The notes: generated from the letters alone by a model not told the origin. Numbered from the stretch's first letter, positions 15,795 through 24,446 are shown. The stretch is DNA of 33,923 nucleotides from an uncultured Eubacteriales bacterium (GCA_934486455.1 CAKSPR010000018.1:1-33923), one strand, 5' to 3'. Program-made: numbers and translations.

Positions 15795-15980
15795 ATGGCA
15801 AAAACATCAATGAAGGTAAGTCAGAAAAGGACTCCTAAATATTCTTCCCGCGGATACAACAGATGCAAGATCTGCGGTCGCCCCCATGCCTATCTTCGCA
15901 AATTCGGCATTTGCCGTATCTGCTTCCGTGAGCTCGCTTACAAAGGCGAAATTCCCGGTGTTAAAAAGGCAAGCTGGTAA
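15795..15980 (+). CDS. rpsZ: 30S ribosomal protein S14, zinc-binding type Z
   Basis: This is the short, zinc-containing S14 found in Gram-positives (also named rpsN). It has 61 residues, with zinc ligands C24, C27, C40 and C43 in CKIC and CRIC. S14 helps build the small-subunit head near S3 and S10. GGAGG lies upstream of the ATG and the gene is 14 bp after rplE. Confidence 0.97.
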   Translation: MAKTSMKVSQKRTPKYSSRGYNRCKICGRPHAYLRKFGICRICFRELAYKGEIPGVKKASW

Positions 15981-16019
15981 TCACTTTATTTTGCAATTAG
16001 GAAAAGGAGGAAAAACGGT

Positions 16020-16418
16020 ATGCAAATATCCGATACAATAGCCGATATGCTTACCAGAATTCGCAATGCGAGTTCCGCAAAGCACGAATCGGTAGATGTA
16101 CCCGCGTCCAACATGAAAAAGTCTATCGCACAGATTCTTGTTGACGAAGGATATGTCAAGAGCTTTCAGGTCATCGACGACGGAAAGCAGGGCGTTATCC
16201 GTTTGACGCTTAAATATAACGCGGGCAAGGCTTCGGCAATCACCGGCCTTAAAAGAGTAAGTAAGCCCGGCCTTCGCATTTACGCAAACTGCGAAGATCT
16301 TCCCAAGGTCATGAAGGGCCTTGGTATCGCCATAGTTTCCACCTCCAAGGGTGTAATGACAGACAAAGCAGCCCGCTCCGCAAATGTCGGCGGCGAGGTA
16401 CTGGCTTTCGTCTGGTAA
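16020..16418 (+). CDS. rpsH: 30S ribosomal protein S8
   Basis: S8 is a primary binder of the central domain of 16S rRNA and, in E. coli, the repressor of the spc operon. The 132-residue protein has DTIADMLTRIRNA at its start and the C-terminal VSTSKGVMTDKAAR signature. AAAGGAGG precedes the ATG; the 39-bp gap after S14 has no hairpin of note. Confidence 0.97.
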   Translation: MQISDTIADMLTRIRNASSAKHESVDVPASNMKKSIAQILVDEGYVKSFQVIDDGKQGVIRLTLKYNAGKASAITGLKRVSKPGLRIYANCEDLPKVMKGLGIAIVSTSKGVMTDKAARSANVGGEVLAFVW

Positions 16419-16432
16419 GGGAGGGAAAGATT

Positions 16433-16975
16433 ATGTCGAGAATTGGTAAAAAACCCATCGCCATCCCCGCAGGCGTCGAAGTTAAGATCGACGGCAAGGA
16501 CGTGACCGTTAAGGGAGCCAAGGGCACCCTTCATCACACCATGGCCGGCGCAATCGAAGCCAAGGTTGAGGGAAGCGAAGTAATCGTTACCCGCCCGGAC
16601 GATGCCAAAGAAAATCGTTCGCTCCACGGTCTGACCCGTACCCTTATCGCAAACATGATCGAGGGCGTTTCCAACGGCTACTCAAAGGCTCTTGAGATTC
16701 AGGGCGTCGGCTACCGTGCCGCAAAGCAGGGTAAGGACCTTGTCATGAACCTCGGTTTCTCCCATCAGGTTATCGTTTCCGAAGTGGACGGCATCACCAT
16801 CGATGTTCCCAACCCCAACAGCATCGTGATCTCCGGCGCAGACAAGCAGCAGGTCGGTCAGTTTGCCGCTGAGGTAAGAAACAAACGCCCCCCCGAGCCC
16901 TACAAGGGCAAGGGCATCCGCTATGTCGGTGAATATGTCCGCCGCAAGGAAGGTAAAGCCGGTAAAGGCGCATAA
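16433..16975 (+). CDS. rplF: 50S ribosomal protein L6
   Basis: L6 lies near the factor-binding site by the sarcin-ricin loop. The 180-residue protein starts MSRIGKKPIAIPAGV and ends with the conserved RPPEPYKGKGIRYVGE segment and basic tail. GGGAGG precedes the ATG. It follows rpsH by 14 bp. Confidence 0.97.
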   Translation: MSRIGKKPIAIPAGVEVKIDGKDVTVKGAKGTLHHTMAGAIEAKVEGSEVIVTRPDDAKENRSLHGLTRTLIANMIEGVSNGYSKALEIQGVGYRAAKQGKDLVMNLGFSHQVIVSEVDGITIDVPNPNSIVISGADKQQVGQFAAEVRNKRPPEPYKGKGIRYVGEYVRRKEGKAGKGA

Positions 16976-16997
16976 TTTGTAAAGGAGTGAAAGTTAA

Positions 16998-17354
16998 ATG
17001 GTAACCAGACCTGACAGCAAAAAAGCCCGTATTAAGCGCCATGCGCGAGTACGCGGTAAAATTAACGGAACGGCTTCCTGCCCCCGTTTGTGCGTGTATC
17101 GCTCCCTTGCAAACATCGGTGCCCAGATAATTGACGACACTAAGGGAGTGACTCTCGTATCCGCCTCCAGCTACGAAAAGGATTTCGGCTACGGCGGAAA
17201 CAAAGAGGCAGCCAAGAAAATCGGCGTTTTGATAGCCGAGCGCGCCAAGGCAAAGGGAATCACCACGGTGGTTTTCGACCGCGGCGGCAACGTTTATCAG
17301 GGCCGAGTAAAAGAATTAGCAGACGGTGCCCGTGAGGGCGGCCTTGAGTTCTAA
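16998..17354 (+). CDS. rplR: 50S ribosomal protein L18
   Basis: L18 binds 5S rRNA with L5. The 118-residue protein has the basic start KKARIKRHARVRGKI, the RLCVYRSLANIGAQIIDD strand region and the C-terminal FDRGGNVYQGRVKELADGAREGG segment. AAAGGAG precedes the ATG. Confidence 0.97.
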   Translation: MVTRPDSKKARIKRHARVRGKINGTASCPRLCVYRSLANIGAQIIDDTKGVTLVSASSYEKDFGYGGNKEAAKKIGVLIAERAKAKGITTVVFDRGGNVYQGRVKELADGAREGGLEF

Positions 17355-17370
17355 AAAGGAGGAGAAAATT

Positions 17371-17874
17371 TTGGCTAGTAAAATTGACGCATCAACTCTT
17401 GATCTGACCGAGCGTGTCGTGGCTATTAACCGTGTTTCCAAAACGGTTAAGGGCGGCCGGATTTTCAAGTTCTCCGCCATTGTTGTGGTGGGCGACGGTA
17501 AAGGCACAGTCGGCTTCGGTATGGGCAAATCGGGCGAGGTTCCCGATGCCATCCGCAAGGGCATCGAGGATGCCAAGAAAAATCTCGTGAAGATTTCTCT
17601 TCGCGGAACCACCATACCCCACGAAATCATCGGAGAGTTCGGCGCCGGCAGAGTTCTGCTCAAGCCCGCTGCCCCCGGTACCGGCGTTATCGCCGGCGGT
17701 CCCGTCCGTGCGGTCGTTGAGACTGCCGGTATTAAGGACATCCGTGCAAAGGCTCTTCGTTCCAACAATGCCTGCAATGTTGTGCGCGCCACAATGCAGG
17801 GTCTGACAGCTCTTCGCGATGCCGAGCAGGTTGCTGCCGTTCGCGGAAAGACCGTTCAGGAAATCTTAGGTTAA
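17371..17874 (+). CDS. rpsE: 30S ribosomal protein S5
   Basis: S5 is at the mRNA entry and has a role in fidelity together with S4. The start is taken as TTG at 17371 because AAGGAGG lies about 8 bp upstream and the product MASKIDASTLDLTERVV then fits the family. A GTG at 17326 in the same frame overlaps rplR and adds 15 residues without similarity. The protein is 167 residues, with the dsRNA-binding-like motif KTVKGGRIFKFSA and the C-terminal S5 fold. Confidence 0.93.
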   Translation: MASKIDASTLDLTERVVAINRVSKTVKGGRIFKFSAIVVVGDGKGTVGFGMGKSGEVPDAIRKGIEDAKKNLVKISLRGTTIPHEIIGEFGAGRVLLKPAAPGTGVIAGGPVRAVVETAGIKDIRAKALRSNNACNVVRATMQGLTALRDAEQVAAVRGKTVQEILG

Positions 17875-17887
17875 GGAGGCAGCGAAA

Positions 17888-18067
17888 ATGGCAAACATTT
17901 CTGTAAAGCTTGTTAAAAGTCTTATCGGCTCTACCGACAAACAGAAGGCTACCGCTGCTGCTCTGGGACTGCACAAAATCGGCGACCAGAGAGTCCAGCC
18001 TGACAACGCCCAGACACAGGGTAAGATTGTTAAGATCAGACACCTCGTCGAGGTAACCAAAGCGTAA
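17888..18067 (+). CDS. rpmD: 50S ribosomal protein L30
   Basis: This short gene (59 residues) is read directly from the sequence: the product begins MANISVKLVKSLIGS and ends HLVEVTKA. L30 is a small large-subunit protein, and its place between S5 and L15 is canonical. AAGGAGG (17875-17881) precedes the ATG, and the gap to rpsE is only 13 bp. Confidence 0.95.
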   Translation: MANISVKLVKSLIGSTDKQKATAAALGLHKIGDQRVQPDNAQTQGKIVKIRHLVEVTKA

Positions 18068-18087
18068 ACTAAGGAGGTGCAATAAAA

Positions 18088-18528
18088 ATGAAATTGTATG
18101 AACTTTCTTCGGCAGCCGGTGCAAACCGTCCTTCCAAGCGCATAGGCCGCGGCCCCGCTTCGGGACAGGGCAAGACCGCCGGTAAGGGACACAAGGGTCA
18201 GAAGGCCCGCTCGGGCGGCTCTATCCGTCCCGGCTTTGAAGGCGGCCAGATGCCTTTACAGCGCAGAATTCCCAAAAGAGGTTTCAACAATATATTCGCA
18301 ACTAAATACGCCACTGTCAACGTTGAGGCTCTCGAGAAATTCGAGGACGGCGCAACGGTAGACGCGGCAGCTCTTAAGGACGCCGGTCTTATCAGCAAGA
18401 CCTTCGACGGCGTTAAGGTTCTCGGAAACGGAGACCTCAAAAAGAAGCTCACCGTTAAGGCAGCTGCCTTTTCCGAATCCGCAAAAACTAAAATTGAAGC
18501 GGCAGGCGGAAAGGCAGAGGTGATGTAA
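18088..18528 (+). CDS. rplO: 50S ribosomal protein L15
   Basis: L15 is a late-assembly large-subunit protein. The 146-residue protein has the Gly/Arg-rich N-terminal extension (RIGRGPASGQGKTAGKGHKG), the RRIPKRGF motif, and a C-terminal globular domain. AAGGAGG precedes the ATG. Its stop is one base before the secY ATG, so the genes are probably coupled. Confidence 0.97.
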   Translation: MKLYELSSAAGANRPSKRIGRGPASGQGKTAGKGHKGQKARSGGSIRPGFEGGQMPLQRRIPKRGFNNIFATKYATVNVEALEKFEDGATVDAAALKDAGLISKTFDGVKVLGNGDLKKKLTVKAAAFSESAKTKIEAAGGKAEVM

Positions 18529-18529
18529 G

Positions 18530-19837
18530 ATGCAACTGCTTGAAACCATTCGTAACGGCTGGAAGGTTGCAGATTTAAGGAAAAAGATTTTCTACACCGT
18601 TTTTATGATAATCCTTTTCCGTATCGGCTCCTTCATCCCCGCGCCCTTTATCGACGCGGCAAAACTCAGCTCCGAGCTTTCGAACACCTTTTCTTCCACG
18701 GGAAACACCCTTTTCAGCTACCTTTCGGTGCTGACCGGCGGCGCTCTTGAATACGGCGCCATCTTTGCAATGGGTGTTACCCCCTACATCAACTCCTCGA
18801 TTATCATTCAGCTTCTCACCGTGGCAATTCCGCCCCTTGAGAGACTGTCCAAGGAGGGCGAAGAGGGTCGCAAAAAGCTGGCGGCTATCACCCGTTATGC
18901 TACCGTTATTTTGGCGCTCATTCAAGGTATTGTTTACTACATTTATCTCCGCAACCAGAGCATGTTGACCTACGGAAAGGGCGACGGCCTGTTTGCACAG
19001 ATTTTCGTCGGAATAATCGTTGTTCTCTGTTTCACTGCCGGCTCGGCCGTAATCATGTGGATGGGCGAACAGATCGACGAAAAGGGTATCGGCAACGGTA
19101 TCTCAATCATACTCTTCGCAGGTATCATTTCCCGCGGTCCCCGCGGATTTGCAAGCCTGTGGGTACAGCTTGTCCAGTATCACAACTACTTCGCAGTTAT
19201 CGGCATCTGCCTGCTCTTCCTTGCCATAATCGCCTTCATCGTCTTTATGACAGGCGCCGAGCGCAGGATCCCGGTTCAGTATGCCAAGCGTGTAGTCGGC
19301 CGTAAAATGTACGGCGGCCAGAACACCCACCTGCCCATTCAGGTAAACATGGCGGGCGTTCTTCCCATAATCTTCGCAAGCTCTATCCTCGCCATCCCCA
19401 CAACCATCACGGCCTTCACCGGAAAGGACAGCTCGTCCTTTGTCAAGTTCCTTGACATTTTCTCTTACGAGAGACCCTTCTATGCCGTGCTTTACCTTAT
19501 ACTCATCGTGTTCTTCTCCTACTTCTACATTGCGATCCAGTATAATCCGGTTGAGATGGCCAACAACCTGAGAAAGAACTCAGGCGTTATCCCGGGCATC
19601 CGTCCCGGCAAGCCCACATCTGACTTCATCAGCAAGATAATCTCCAAGGTCACTCTTATGGGAGCATTCTTCCTCGGAGTGATGGCTATACTGCCCATTA
19701 TCGTCGGCAGCATCGGAAACATCAATGTATCTCTCGGCGGAACCTCCATACTCATTCTGGTCGGAGTTGCACTTGATACCGTTAAGTCCATTGAATCTCA
19801 GATGATGATGAGATACTATAAGGGCTTCCTTGATTAA
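18530..19837 (+). CDS. secY: Protein translocase channel subunit SecY
   Basis: SecY is the membrane pore of the Sec system, exporting proteins such as the signal-peptide proteins at both ends of this window. The 435-residue protein has about ten hydrophobic segments. It carries the conserved motifs GVTPYINSSIIIQLL, GIGNGISIILFAGI and FSYFYIAIQYNPVEMANNLRKN (split here from longer conserved blocks). It begins one base after rplO and precedes adk, as in most Firmicutes. Confidence 0.97.
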   Translation: MQLLETIRNGWKVADLRKKIFYTVFMIILFRIGSFIPAPFIDAAKLSSELSNTFSSTGNTLFSYLSVLTGGALEYGAIFAMGVTPYINSSIIIQLLTVAIPPLERLSKEGEEGRKKLAAITRYATVILALIQGIVYYIYLRNQSMLTYGKGDGLFAQIFVGIIVVLCFTAGSAVIMWMGEQIDEKGIGNGISIILFAGIISRGPRGFASLWVQLVQYHNYFAVIGICLLFLAIIAFIVFMTGAERRIPVQYAKRVVGRKMYGGQNTHLPIQVNMAGVLPIIFASSILAIPTTITAFTGKDSSSFVKFLDIFSYERPFYAVLYLILIVFFSYFYIAIQYNPVEMANNLRKNSGVIPGIRPGKPTSDFISKIISKVTLMGAFFLGVMAILPIIVGSIGNINVSLGGTSILILVGVALDTVKSIESQMMMRYYKGFLD

Positions 19838-19895
19838 AACTTTTATGGGCGGGGCGTCAGGCGGCGTCCCCGCCATACAGGGAAAGGAACCGTTT

Positions 19896-20534
19896 ATGAA
19901 ACTCATTTTGTTTGGTCCTCCCGGAGCAGGCAAGGGTACCCAGGCTGAGATTATCAGCGAAAAATACAACATCCCCGCCATTTCCACCGGCGCCATGATT
20001 CGCGAAGCAATCAAAAACGGCACCGAAACCGGAAAAAAGGCCAAGGATGTTATCGAGCGCGGTGAGCTTGTGTCCGATGATATCATCATCGGCATCGTAA
20101 AAGAACGCATCGCAAAGGACGACTGCAAAAACGGCTTTATTCTCGACGGATTTCCGAGAACGATTCCCCAGGCCGAGGCCTTGGAAAAGCTCGTTCCCGA
20201 TATAACCGCCACGATAGAGATTGATCTTTCGGACGAAAAAATCGTCGAAAGAATGTCGGGACGGCGCACCTGCCCCGGCTGCGGAGCCTCCTACCACACG
20301 GTATATAAGGCCCCAAAAGCCGAAGGAAAATGCGACGCCTGCGGAGCCGAGCTTTCCGTCCGCGCCGACGACAAGCCCGAGACTGTTCTCGAACGCCTTA
20401 AGGTCTACCACGACCAGACCGAGCCGCTTAAAGCCTTCTACAAGAAGCGCGGAATGCTGCATACGGTGCAGAGTCAGGAAGAGCTTAAGGACACAACGGC
20501 ACTAATGTTGAATACCATTGAGGCGTTAGTATGA
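19896..20534 (+). CDS. adk: Adenylate kinase, zinc-lid type
   Basis: This enzyme converts AMP + ATP to two ADP. The 212-residue protein starts MKLILFGPPGAGKGTQ with the P-loop (residues 7-15). It has an LDGFPRT motif and a lid with four Cys zinc ligands (C126, C129, C146, C149), the long Gram-positive form. The frame is open from 19830, inside secY, but the ATG at 19896 begins the family core and has AAAGGA 7 bp upstream. Its stop overlaps the map start by four bases (ATGA). Confidence 0.95.
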   Translation: MKLILFGPPGAGKGTQAEIISEKYNIPAISTGAMIREAIKNGTETGKKAKDVIERGELVSDDIIIGIVKERIAKDDCKNGFILDGFPRTIPQAEALEKLVPDITATIEIDLSDEKIVERMSGRRTCPGCGASYHTVYKAPKAEGKCDACGAELSVRADDKPETVLERLKVYHDQTEPLKAFYKKRGMLHTVQSQEELKDTTALMLNTIEALV

Positions 20535-21280
20535 TCGTTTTTAAAACCACCCGTGAGCTTGAACTTATGACCGAGGCTTGTCAGCTTTCGGCCAGAGCCC
20601 TGAAAATCGCCGGCGAGGCGGTCAGACCGGGCGTCTCCACATGGGAGATAGATAAAATAGCTTACGATTATATTATCAGTCAGGGCGGGAAACCGAATTT
20701 TCTGCACTATGCAGGCTATCCGGCCACCGCTTGTATCTCGGTAAACGACGAGGTTATCCACGGAATCCCCAGCAAACACCGCATCCTTGAGGAGGGCGAC
20801 ATTGTCTCTATCGACCTTGGCGCCGAGCTTCACGGATACAACGGCGATAACGCCGCCACTTTTGCGGTCGGAAAAATTTCTTCCGAAGCACAGCGGCTGA
20901 TCGACACCACCGAGCAATGCCTTTATAAGGGCATCGAGGCGGCTGTCGCGGGCGGCAGAATCGGCGACATCGGAGCGGCTGTTCAGGCGCACGCCGAACA
21001 AAACGGTTTCTCGGTTGTAAGGCAGTTTGTGGGGCACGGAGTGGGTAAAAAGCTTCACGAGGATCCGGAGGTTCCCAACTTCGGAAAGGCCGGACACGGA
21101 GCGCGGCTTTTACCGGGCATGACCATAGCCATTGAACCGATGATTAATGCGGGTACATTCGATGTCCGCACGCTTAAAGACGGTTGGACGGTTAAAACCG
21201 CCGACGGCAAATTGTCCGCTCATTTTGAGCATTCCGTTGCCATTTCCACCAAGGGACCGGTCATTCTGACCAGACCCTGA
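20531..21280 (+). CDS. map: Methionine aminopeptidase type I
   Basis: MetAP removes the initiator Met from new proteins. The 249-residue protein has the pita-bread fold motifs: the cap H (LHYAGYPATACISVNDEVIHGIP region split), the metal ligands D (SIDLGAE), D (GDNAATF), H (GHGVGKKLHEDP), E (AIEPM) and E (FEHSVAIS). It overlaps adk by four bases and is followed after 18 bp by the KOW protein gene, matching the clostridial order. Confidence 0.96.
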   Translation: MIVFKTTRELELMTEACQLSARALKIAGEAVRPGVSTWEIDKIAYDYIISQGGKPNFLHYAGYPATACISVNDEVIHGIPSKHRILEEGDIVSIDLGAELHGYNGDNAATFAVGKISSEAQRLIDTTEQCLYKGIEAAVAGGRIGDIGAAVQAHAEQNGFSVVRQFVGHGVGKKLHEDPEVPNFGKAGHGARLLPGMTIAIEPMINAGTFDVRTLKDGWTVKTADGKLSAHFEHSVAISTKGPVILTRP

Positions 21281-21298
21281 GGAAAAAGGGAGGAAGCC

Positions 21299-21547
21299 AT
21301 GGAATTAAAAGTCGGACAGCTTGTGTATTCGAGGGCGGGGCGCGACCGGGGGAAGTTTCTCGCGGTTGTTGATATTACCGAAAAGGGCGTTTTTATCGCC
21401 GACGGTAAGGAGCGTCCGCTGGAGCGGCCCAAATGCAAAAACCCAAAGCATTTAGCGGCCACTGCCACCGTATTAGACAGCGGCTCAATGTCCACAAACC
21501 GAGCATTGCGGCAGGCGATTGCCAAGTTTGTCGCCGCCGACAACTAA
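21299..21547 (+). CDS. KOW-domain RNA-binding protein (L14e-like)
   Basis: This 82-residue protein has a KOW-type start (VGQLVYSRAGRDRGKFLAVV) and a short basic tail. It resembles the L14e/L27e-like proteins found between map and infA in Clostridia. An accessory ribosomal or ribosome-assembly role is likely by context, but it is not proven. AGGGAGG lies upstream of the ATG. It keeps tight spacing on both sides (18 bp each), so it is part of the operon. Confidence 0.85.
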   Translation: MELKVGQLVYSRAGRDRGKFLAVVDITEKGVFIADGKERPLERPKCKNPKHLAATATVLDSGSMSTNRALRQAIAKFVAADN

Positions 21548-21565
21548 TGTGAGGGGGATATTCAA

Positions 21566-21784
21566 TTGTCAAAAGAAGATATGATCGAGGTTGAGGGTAT
21601 CGTCCGCGAGGCATTGCCCAATGCAGTGTTTAAGGTCGAGCTGCCCAACGGCCACCTGATCACAGCCCACATTTCCGGAAAGCTTCGTATGAACTTCATC
21701 CGTATCCTTCCGGGAGATAAGGTCACGGTCGAGATGTCGCCATACGACCTGACCAAGGGCCGCATAACATGGCGATCGAAATAA
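21566..21784 (+). CDS. infA: Translation initiation factor IF-1
   Basis: IF-1 blocks the A site of the small subunit during initiation. The 72-residue protein is one S1/OB domain with the family blocks MIEVEGIVREALPNAVFKV, HISGKLRMNFIRILPGD and YDLTKGRITWR. It starts at TTG (21566), with GAGGGGG about 7 bp upstream; no in-frame ATG gives the full domain. A small hairpin with a T-run follows its stop codon. Confidence 0.95.
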   Translation: MSKEDMIEVEGIVREALPNAVFKVELPNGHLITAHISGKLRMNFIRILPGDKVTVEMSPYDLTKGRITWRSK

Positions 21785-21809
21785 CCCGAAAACGGGTTGA
21801 AGATTTTTT
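21783..21809 (+). terminator. Possible weak internal terminator or attenuator between infA and rpmJ
   Basis: AACCCG (21783-21788) pairs with CGGGTT (21793-21798) around an AAAA tetraloop, then GAAGA and six T residues (21804-21809). The stem overlaps the infA stop codon. It is short and offset from the T-run, so it would be only partly efficient. It could lower or regulate expression of the rpmJ-rplQ part of the operon. Confidence 0.4.
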
Positions 21810-21824
21810 GGGAGGTATAAATTA

Positions 21825-21938
21825 ATGAAAGTCAGACCTTCTGTCAAAAAGATTTGCGACAAATGCAAAATAATCAAGCGCAAGGGAAAAGTAATGGTCA
21901 TCTGTGAAAATCCCAAGCACAAACAGCGTCAGGGCTAA
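21825..21938 (+). CDS. rpmJ: 50S ribosomal protein L36, zinc type
   Basis: This 37-residue protein is read directly from the sequence, starting MKVRPSVKKICDKC and ending HKQRQG. C11, C14, C27 and H32 form the zinc site of the C+ form. GGGAGG lies 8-10 bp before the ATG. It sits between infA and rpsM, in canonical order. Confidence 0.97.
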   Translation: MKVRPSVKKICDKCKIIKRKGKVMVICENPKHKQRQG

Positions 21939-21972
21939 TCCCGACAACTCAAATATGGAGGTGCGAAAGTAA

Positions 21973-22341
21973 ATGGCACGAATTTCAGGTGTAGACCTGC
22001 CCCGTGAAAAAAGGGTGGAGATCGGACTGACATATATCTTTGGTATCGGTCTTAAGACCTCTAAGGATATTCTCGCCGCCACCGGAGTCAATCCCGACAC
22101 AAGAGTCAAGGATTTGACCGAAGACGACATTGCAAAGCTTCGTGAGTATATAGATCACAATCTTCATGTAGAAGGAGATCTTCGTCGCGATGTAGCTTTC
22201 GATATTAAAAGGCTTATAGAAATTGGATGCTACCGCGGTGTCCGCCACCGCAAGGGTCTGCCCGTTCGAGGACAGCGCTCCAAGACCAATGCCCGTACCC
22301 GCAAGGGTCCCCGCAAGACCATAGCAAACAAGAAGAAGTAA
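21973..22341 (+). CDS. rpsM: 30S ribosomal protein S13
   Basis: S13 is a head protein that contacts P-site tRNA and forms inter-subunit bridges. The 122-residue protein starts MARISGVDLPREKRVEI and has the helix-hairpin motif GIGLKTSKDIL. The basic tail includes GLPVRGQRSKTNARTRKGP. GGAGGTG precedes the ATG. It follows rpmJ by 34 bp. Confidence 0.97.
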   Translation: MARISGVDLPREKRVEIGLTYIFGIGLKTSKDILAATGVNPDTRVKDLTEDDIAKLREYIDHNLHVEGDLRRDVAFDIKRLIEIGCYRGVRHRKGLPVRGQRSKTNARTRKGPRKTIANKKK

Positions 22342-22357
22342 GCAGGAGGAATTTAAT

Positions 22358-22753
22358 ATGGCAACAAAGGGTAAAGCAAACATCACCCGCCGCCGCGACC
22401 GCAAGAACATTGAACGCGGTGCAGCACATATTCAATCGACCTTCAACAACACCATCGTTACCATTTCCGATGTCCAGGGCAACGCAATTTCCTGGGCTTC
22501 CGCAGGCGAAATGGGCTTCAGAGGATCTAAAAAATCCACTCCCTTCGCCGCTCAGACCGCAGCAGAGACCGCGGCCAAGGCAGCTATGGAACATGGTCTT
22601 AAAACTGTTGAAGTTTATGTTAAGGGACCCGGCTCGGGCCGTGAAGCCGCAATCCGCGCACTTCAGGCAGCAGGCCTTGATGTCACCATGATCAAGGATG
22701 TTACCCCGATCCCGCACAACGGATGCCGTCCGCCTAAGCGCCGTCGCGTCTGA
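22358..22753 (+). CDS. rpsK: 30S ribosomal protein S11
   Basis: S11 forms part of the platform near the mRNA exit. The 131-residue protein contains AHIQSTFNNTIVTISD, the KGPGSGREAAIRALQ motif and the C-terminal PIPHNGCRPPKRRRV end, all typical. AGGAGG lies upstream, and it follows rpsM by 16 bp. Confidence 0.97.
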   Translation: MATKGKANITRRRDRKNIERGAAHIQSTFNNTIVTISDVQGNAISWASAGEMGFRGSKKSTPFAAQTAAETAAKAAMEHGLKTVEVYVKGPGSGREAAIRALQAAGLDVTMIKDVTPIPHNGCRPPKRRRV

Positions 22754-22773
22754 TTATTTGGAGGTGTAATAAT

Positions 22774-23400
22774 ATGGCAAGATATACAGGTGCTGTTTGC
22801 AGATTATGCCGCCGTGAAGGCCAGAAGCTCTTTTTAAAGGGCGACAGATGCTATTCAGGCAAATGCTCCCTCGACCGTCGTGGTTATGCCCCCGGTCAGC
22901 ACGGACAGAGCCGCAAGAAGGTTTCTGAATACGGTCTTCAGCTGCGCATGAAGCAGAAAGCAAGAAGATATTACGGTGTTCTGGAAAGCCAGTTCCACCA
23001 TTATTTCGAAATAGCAGAGCGCAAGACCGGCGTTACCGGTGAAAACCTGCTCCGTCTGCTTGAAAGCCGTCTCGACAATGTGGTTTACCGTTGCGGTTGG
23101 GCATCTTCCCGTGCCGAAGCCCGTCAGCTGGTTGTTCACAACCACTATACCGTAAACGGCAAAAAGGTTAACATTCCTTCCTACCTGGTAAAGGCAGGAG
23201 ATGTTGTTGCAATCGGTGAAAAGAGCCGCGGCTCCGAGAAGATCAAGGCCGTTGTTGAGGCCTGTGGCGCTCGTCCCAAGCCCGAATGGCTCAGTGTTAA
23301 CGCCGACACTCTTGAGGCAAAGGTCGTAAACCTTCCCACCCGCGAACAGATCGATGCTCCTATCGAGGAACATCTCATCGTCGAGTTCTACAGTAAATAA
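22774..23400 (+). CDS. rpsD: 30S ribosomal protein S4, zinc (C+) type
   Basis: S4 is a primary 16S rRNA binder and mRNA-entry protein. The 208-residue protein has N-terminal Cys C9, C12, C26 and C31, arranged for zinc binding, the conserved RRGYAPGQHG segment and an S4 RNA-binding domain (LESRLDNVVYRCGWA onward). Its place between rpsK and rpoA is typical of Clostridia; in Bacillus rpsD is elsewhere. GGAGGTG precedes the ATG. Confidence 0.97.
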   Translation: MARYTGAVCRLCRREGQKLFLKGDRCYSGKCSLDRRGYAPGQHGQSRKKVSEYGLQLRMKQKARRYYGVLESQFHHYFEIAERKTGVTGENLLRLLESRLDNVVYRCGWASSRAEARQLVVHNHYTVNGKKVNIPSYLVKAGDVVAIGEKSRGSEKIKAVVEACGARPKPEWLSVNADTLEAKVVNLPTREQIDAPIEEHLIVEFYSK

Positions 23401-23435
23401 TCTCTGCGGGTTTGACGGTTTAATTTTCAATATTA

Positions 23436-23450
23436 GGCGGTTTATCCGCC
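23436..23450 (+). other. Small hairpin between rpsD and rpoA
   Basis: GGCGG/CCGCC around TTTAT forms a 5-bp hairpin, 13 bp before the rpoA RBS AAGGAGGG. There is no T-tract directly after it, so it is not a terminator. It lies in the 69-bp gap before rpoA, one of the longer gaps inside the cluster, and could affect mRNA processing or translation. Confidence 0.35.
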
Positions 23451-23469
23451 AATTTAAGGAGGGTTCCGA

Positions 23470-24417
23470 ATGATAGAAATTGAGAAGCCCAGAATTGAGA
23501 CCGAGGAACTTTCGGAAGACGGCTCTTACGGCCGCTTCGTTGTTGAACCTCTTGAGAGAGGCTACGGCACCACGCTCGGCAACAGCCTGAGAAGGGTACT
23601 CCTTTCCAGCCTGCCCGGTGTCGCCGCCACATATCTGAAGCTGGATGGCGTTGTTCACGAGTTTTCCACCATTCCCGGGGTTAAAGAGGACGTTACCGAA
23701 ATCGTTCTTAACCTTAAGGGACTGACCGCAAAGATTCTGTCCGACGGCCCCAAAGTCGTATATATCGACGCCGAAGGACCCTGCGAGGTCACCGCTGCCG
23801 ACATCAAGGCCGACAGCGAGGTTGAAATACTCAATCCCGATATGCATATTGCCACCCTGTCGAAGGGCGGAAAGCTCGGAATGGAGCTGACCATCGACAA
23901 GGGCAGAGGCTATGTACCGGCCGAACGCAACAAACAGCTCAACAACACCATCGGAGTCATTCCCATGGACTCTATCTATACACCGGTCAGCAAGGTAAAT
24001 TATAAAATAGATAACACCCGCGTAGGTCAGGTCACCGACTTTGACAAGCTTACCCTTGAGGTTTGGACAAACGGGGTTATCTCGGCGGAGGACGCAGTTT
24101 CCCTGGCCGCAAAAATAATTACCGAGCACCTTAACCTCTTTGTCAACCTCTCGGCCGAAGGCGCCGGAGCGGACATTATGGTTGAAAAGGGCGACGCCGG
24201 CAAGGAAAAGGTCCTTGAAATGACCATTGAAGAGCTTGACCTTTCGGTCCGTAGTTTTAACTGCCTTAAAAGGGCGGGAATAAACACGGTCGAAGACCTG
24301 ATCTCGAGGACCGAGGACGACATGATGAAGGTCAGAAACCTCGGAAGAAAGTCTCTCGAAGAGGTCATCAACAAGCTCGATTCGCTGGGATTTACCCTCA
24401 GCAAAGAAGAAGTCTAA
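23470..24417 (+). CDS. rpoA: RNA polymerase alpha subunit
   Basis: Alpha dimerises to start core enzyme assembly and contacts UP elements through its C-terminal domain. The 315-residue protein starts MIEIEKPRIE and has the N-terminal assembly motif ERGYGTTLGNSLRRVLLSSLPG. The C-terminal domain (LDLSVRSFNCLKRAGINTVEDL, then VRNLGRKSLEEV) is complete. AAGGAGGG precedes the ATG. Confidence 0.98.
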   Translation: MIEIEKPRIETEELSEDGSYGRFVVEPLERGYGTTLGNSLRRVLLSSLPGVAATYLKLDGVVHEFSTIPGVKEDVTEIVLNLKGLTAKILSDGPKVVYIDAEGPCEVTAADIKADSEVEILNPDMHIATLSKGGKLGMELTIDKGRGYVPAERNKQLNNTIGVIPMDSIYTPVSKVNYKIDNTRVGQVTDFDKLTLEVWTNGVISAEDAVSLAAKIITEHLNLFVNLSAEGAGADIMVEKGDAGKEKVLEMTIEELDLSVRSFNCLKRAGINTVEDLISRTEDDMMKVRNLGRKSLEEVINKLDSLGFTLSKEEV

Positions 24418-24446
24418 CACACTACCAAGTAAAGGAGTGAATATCA

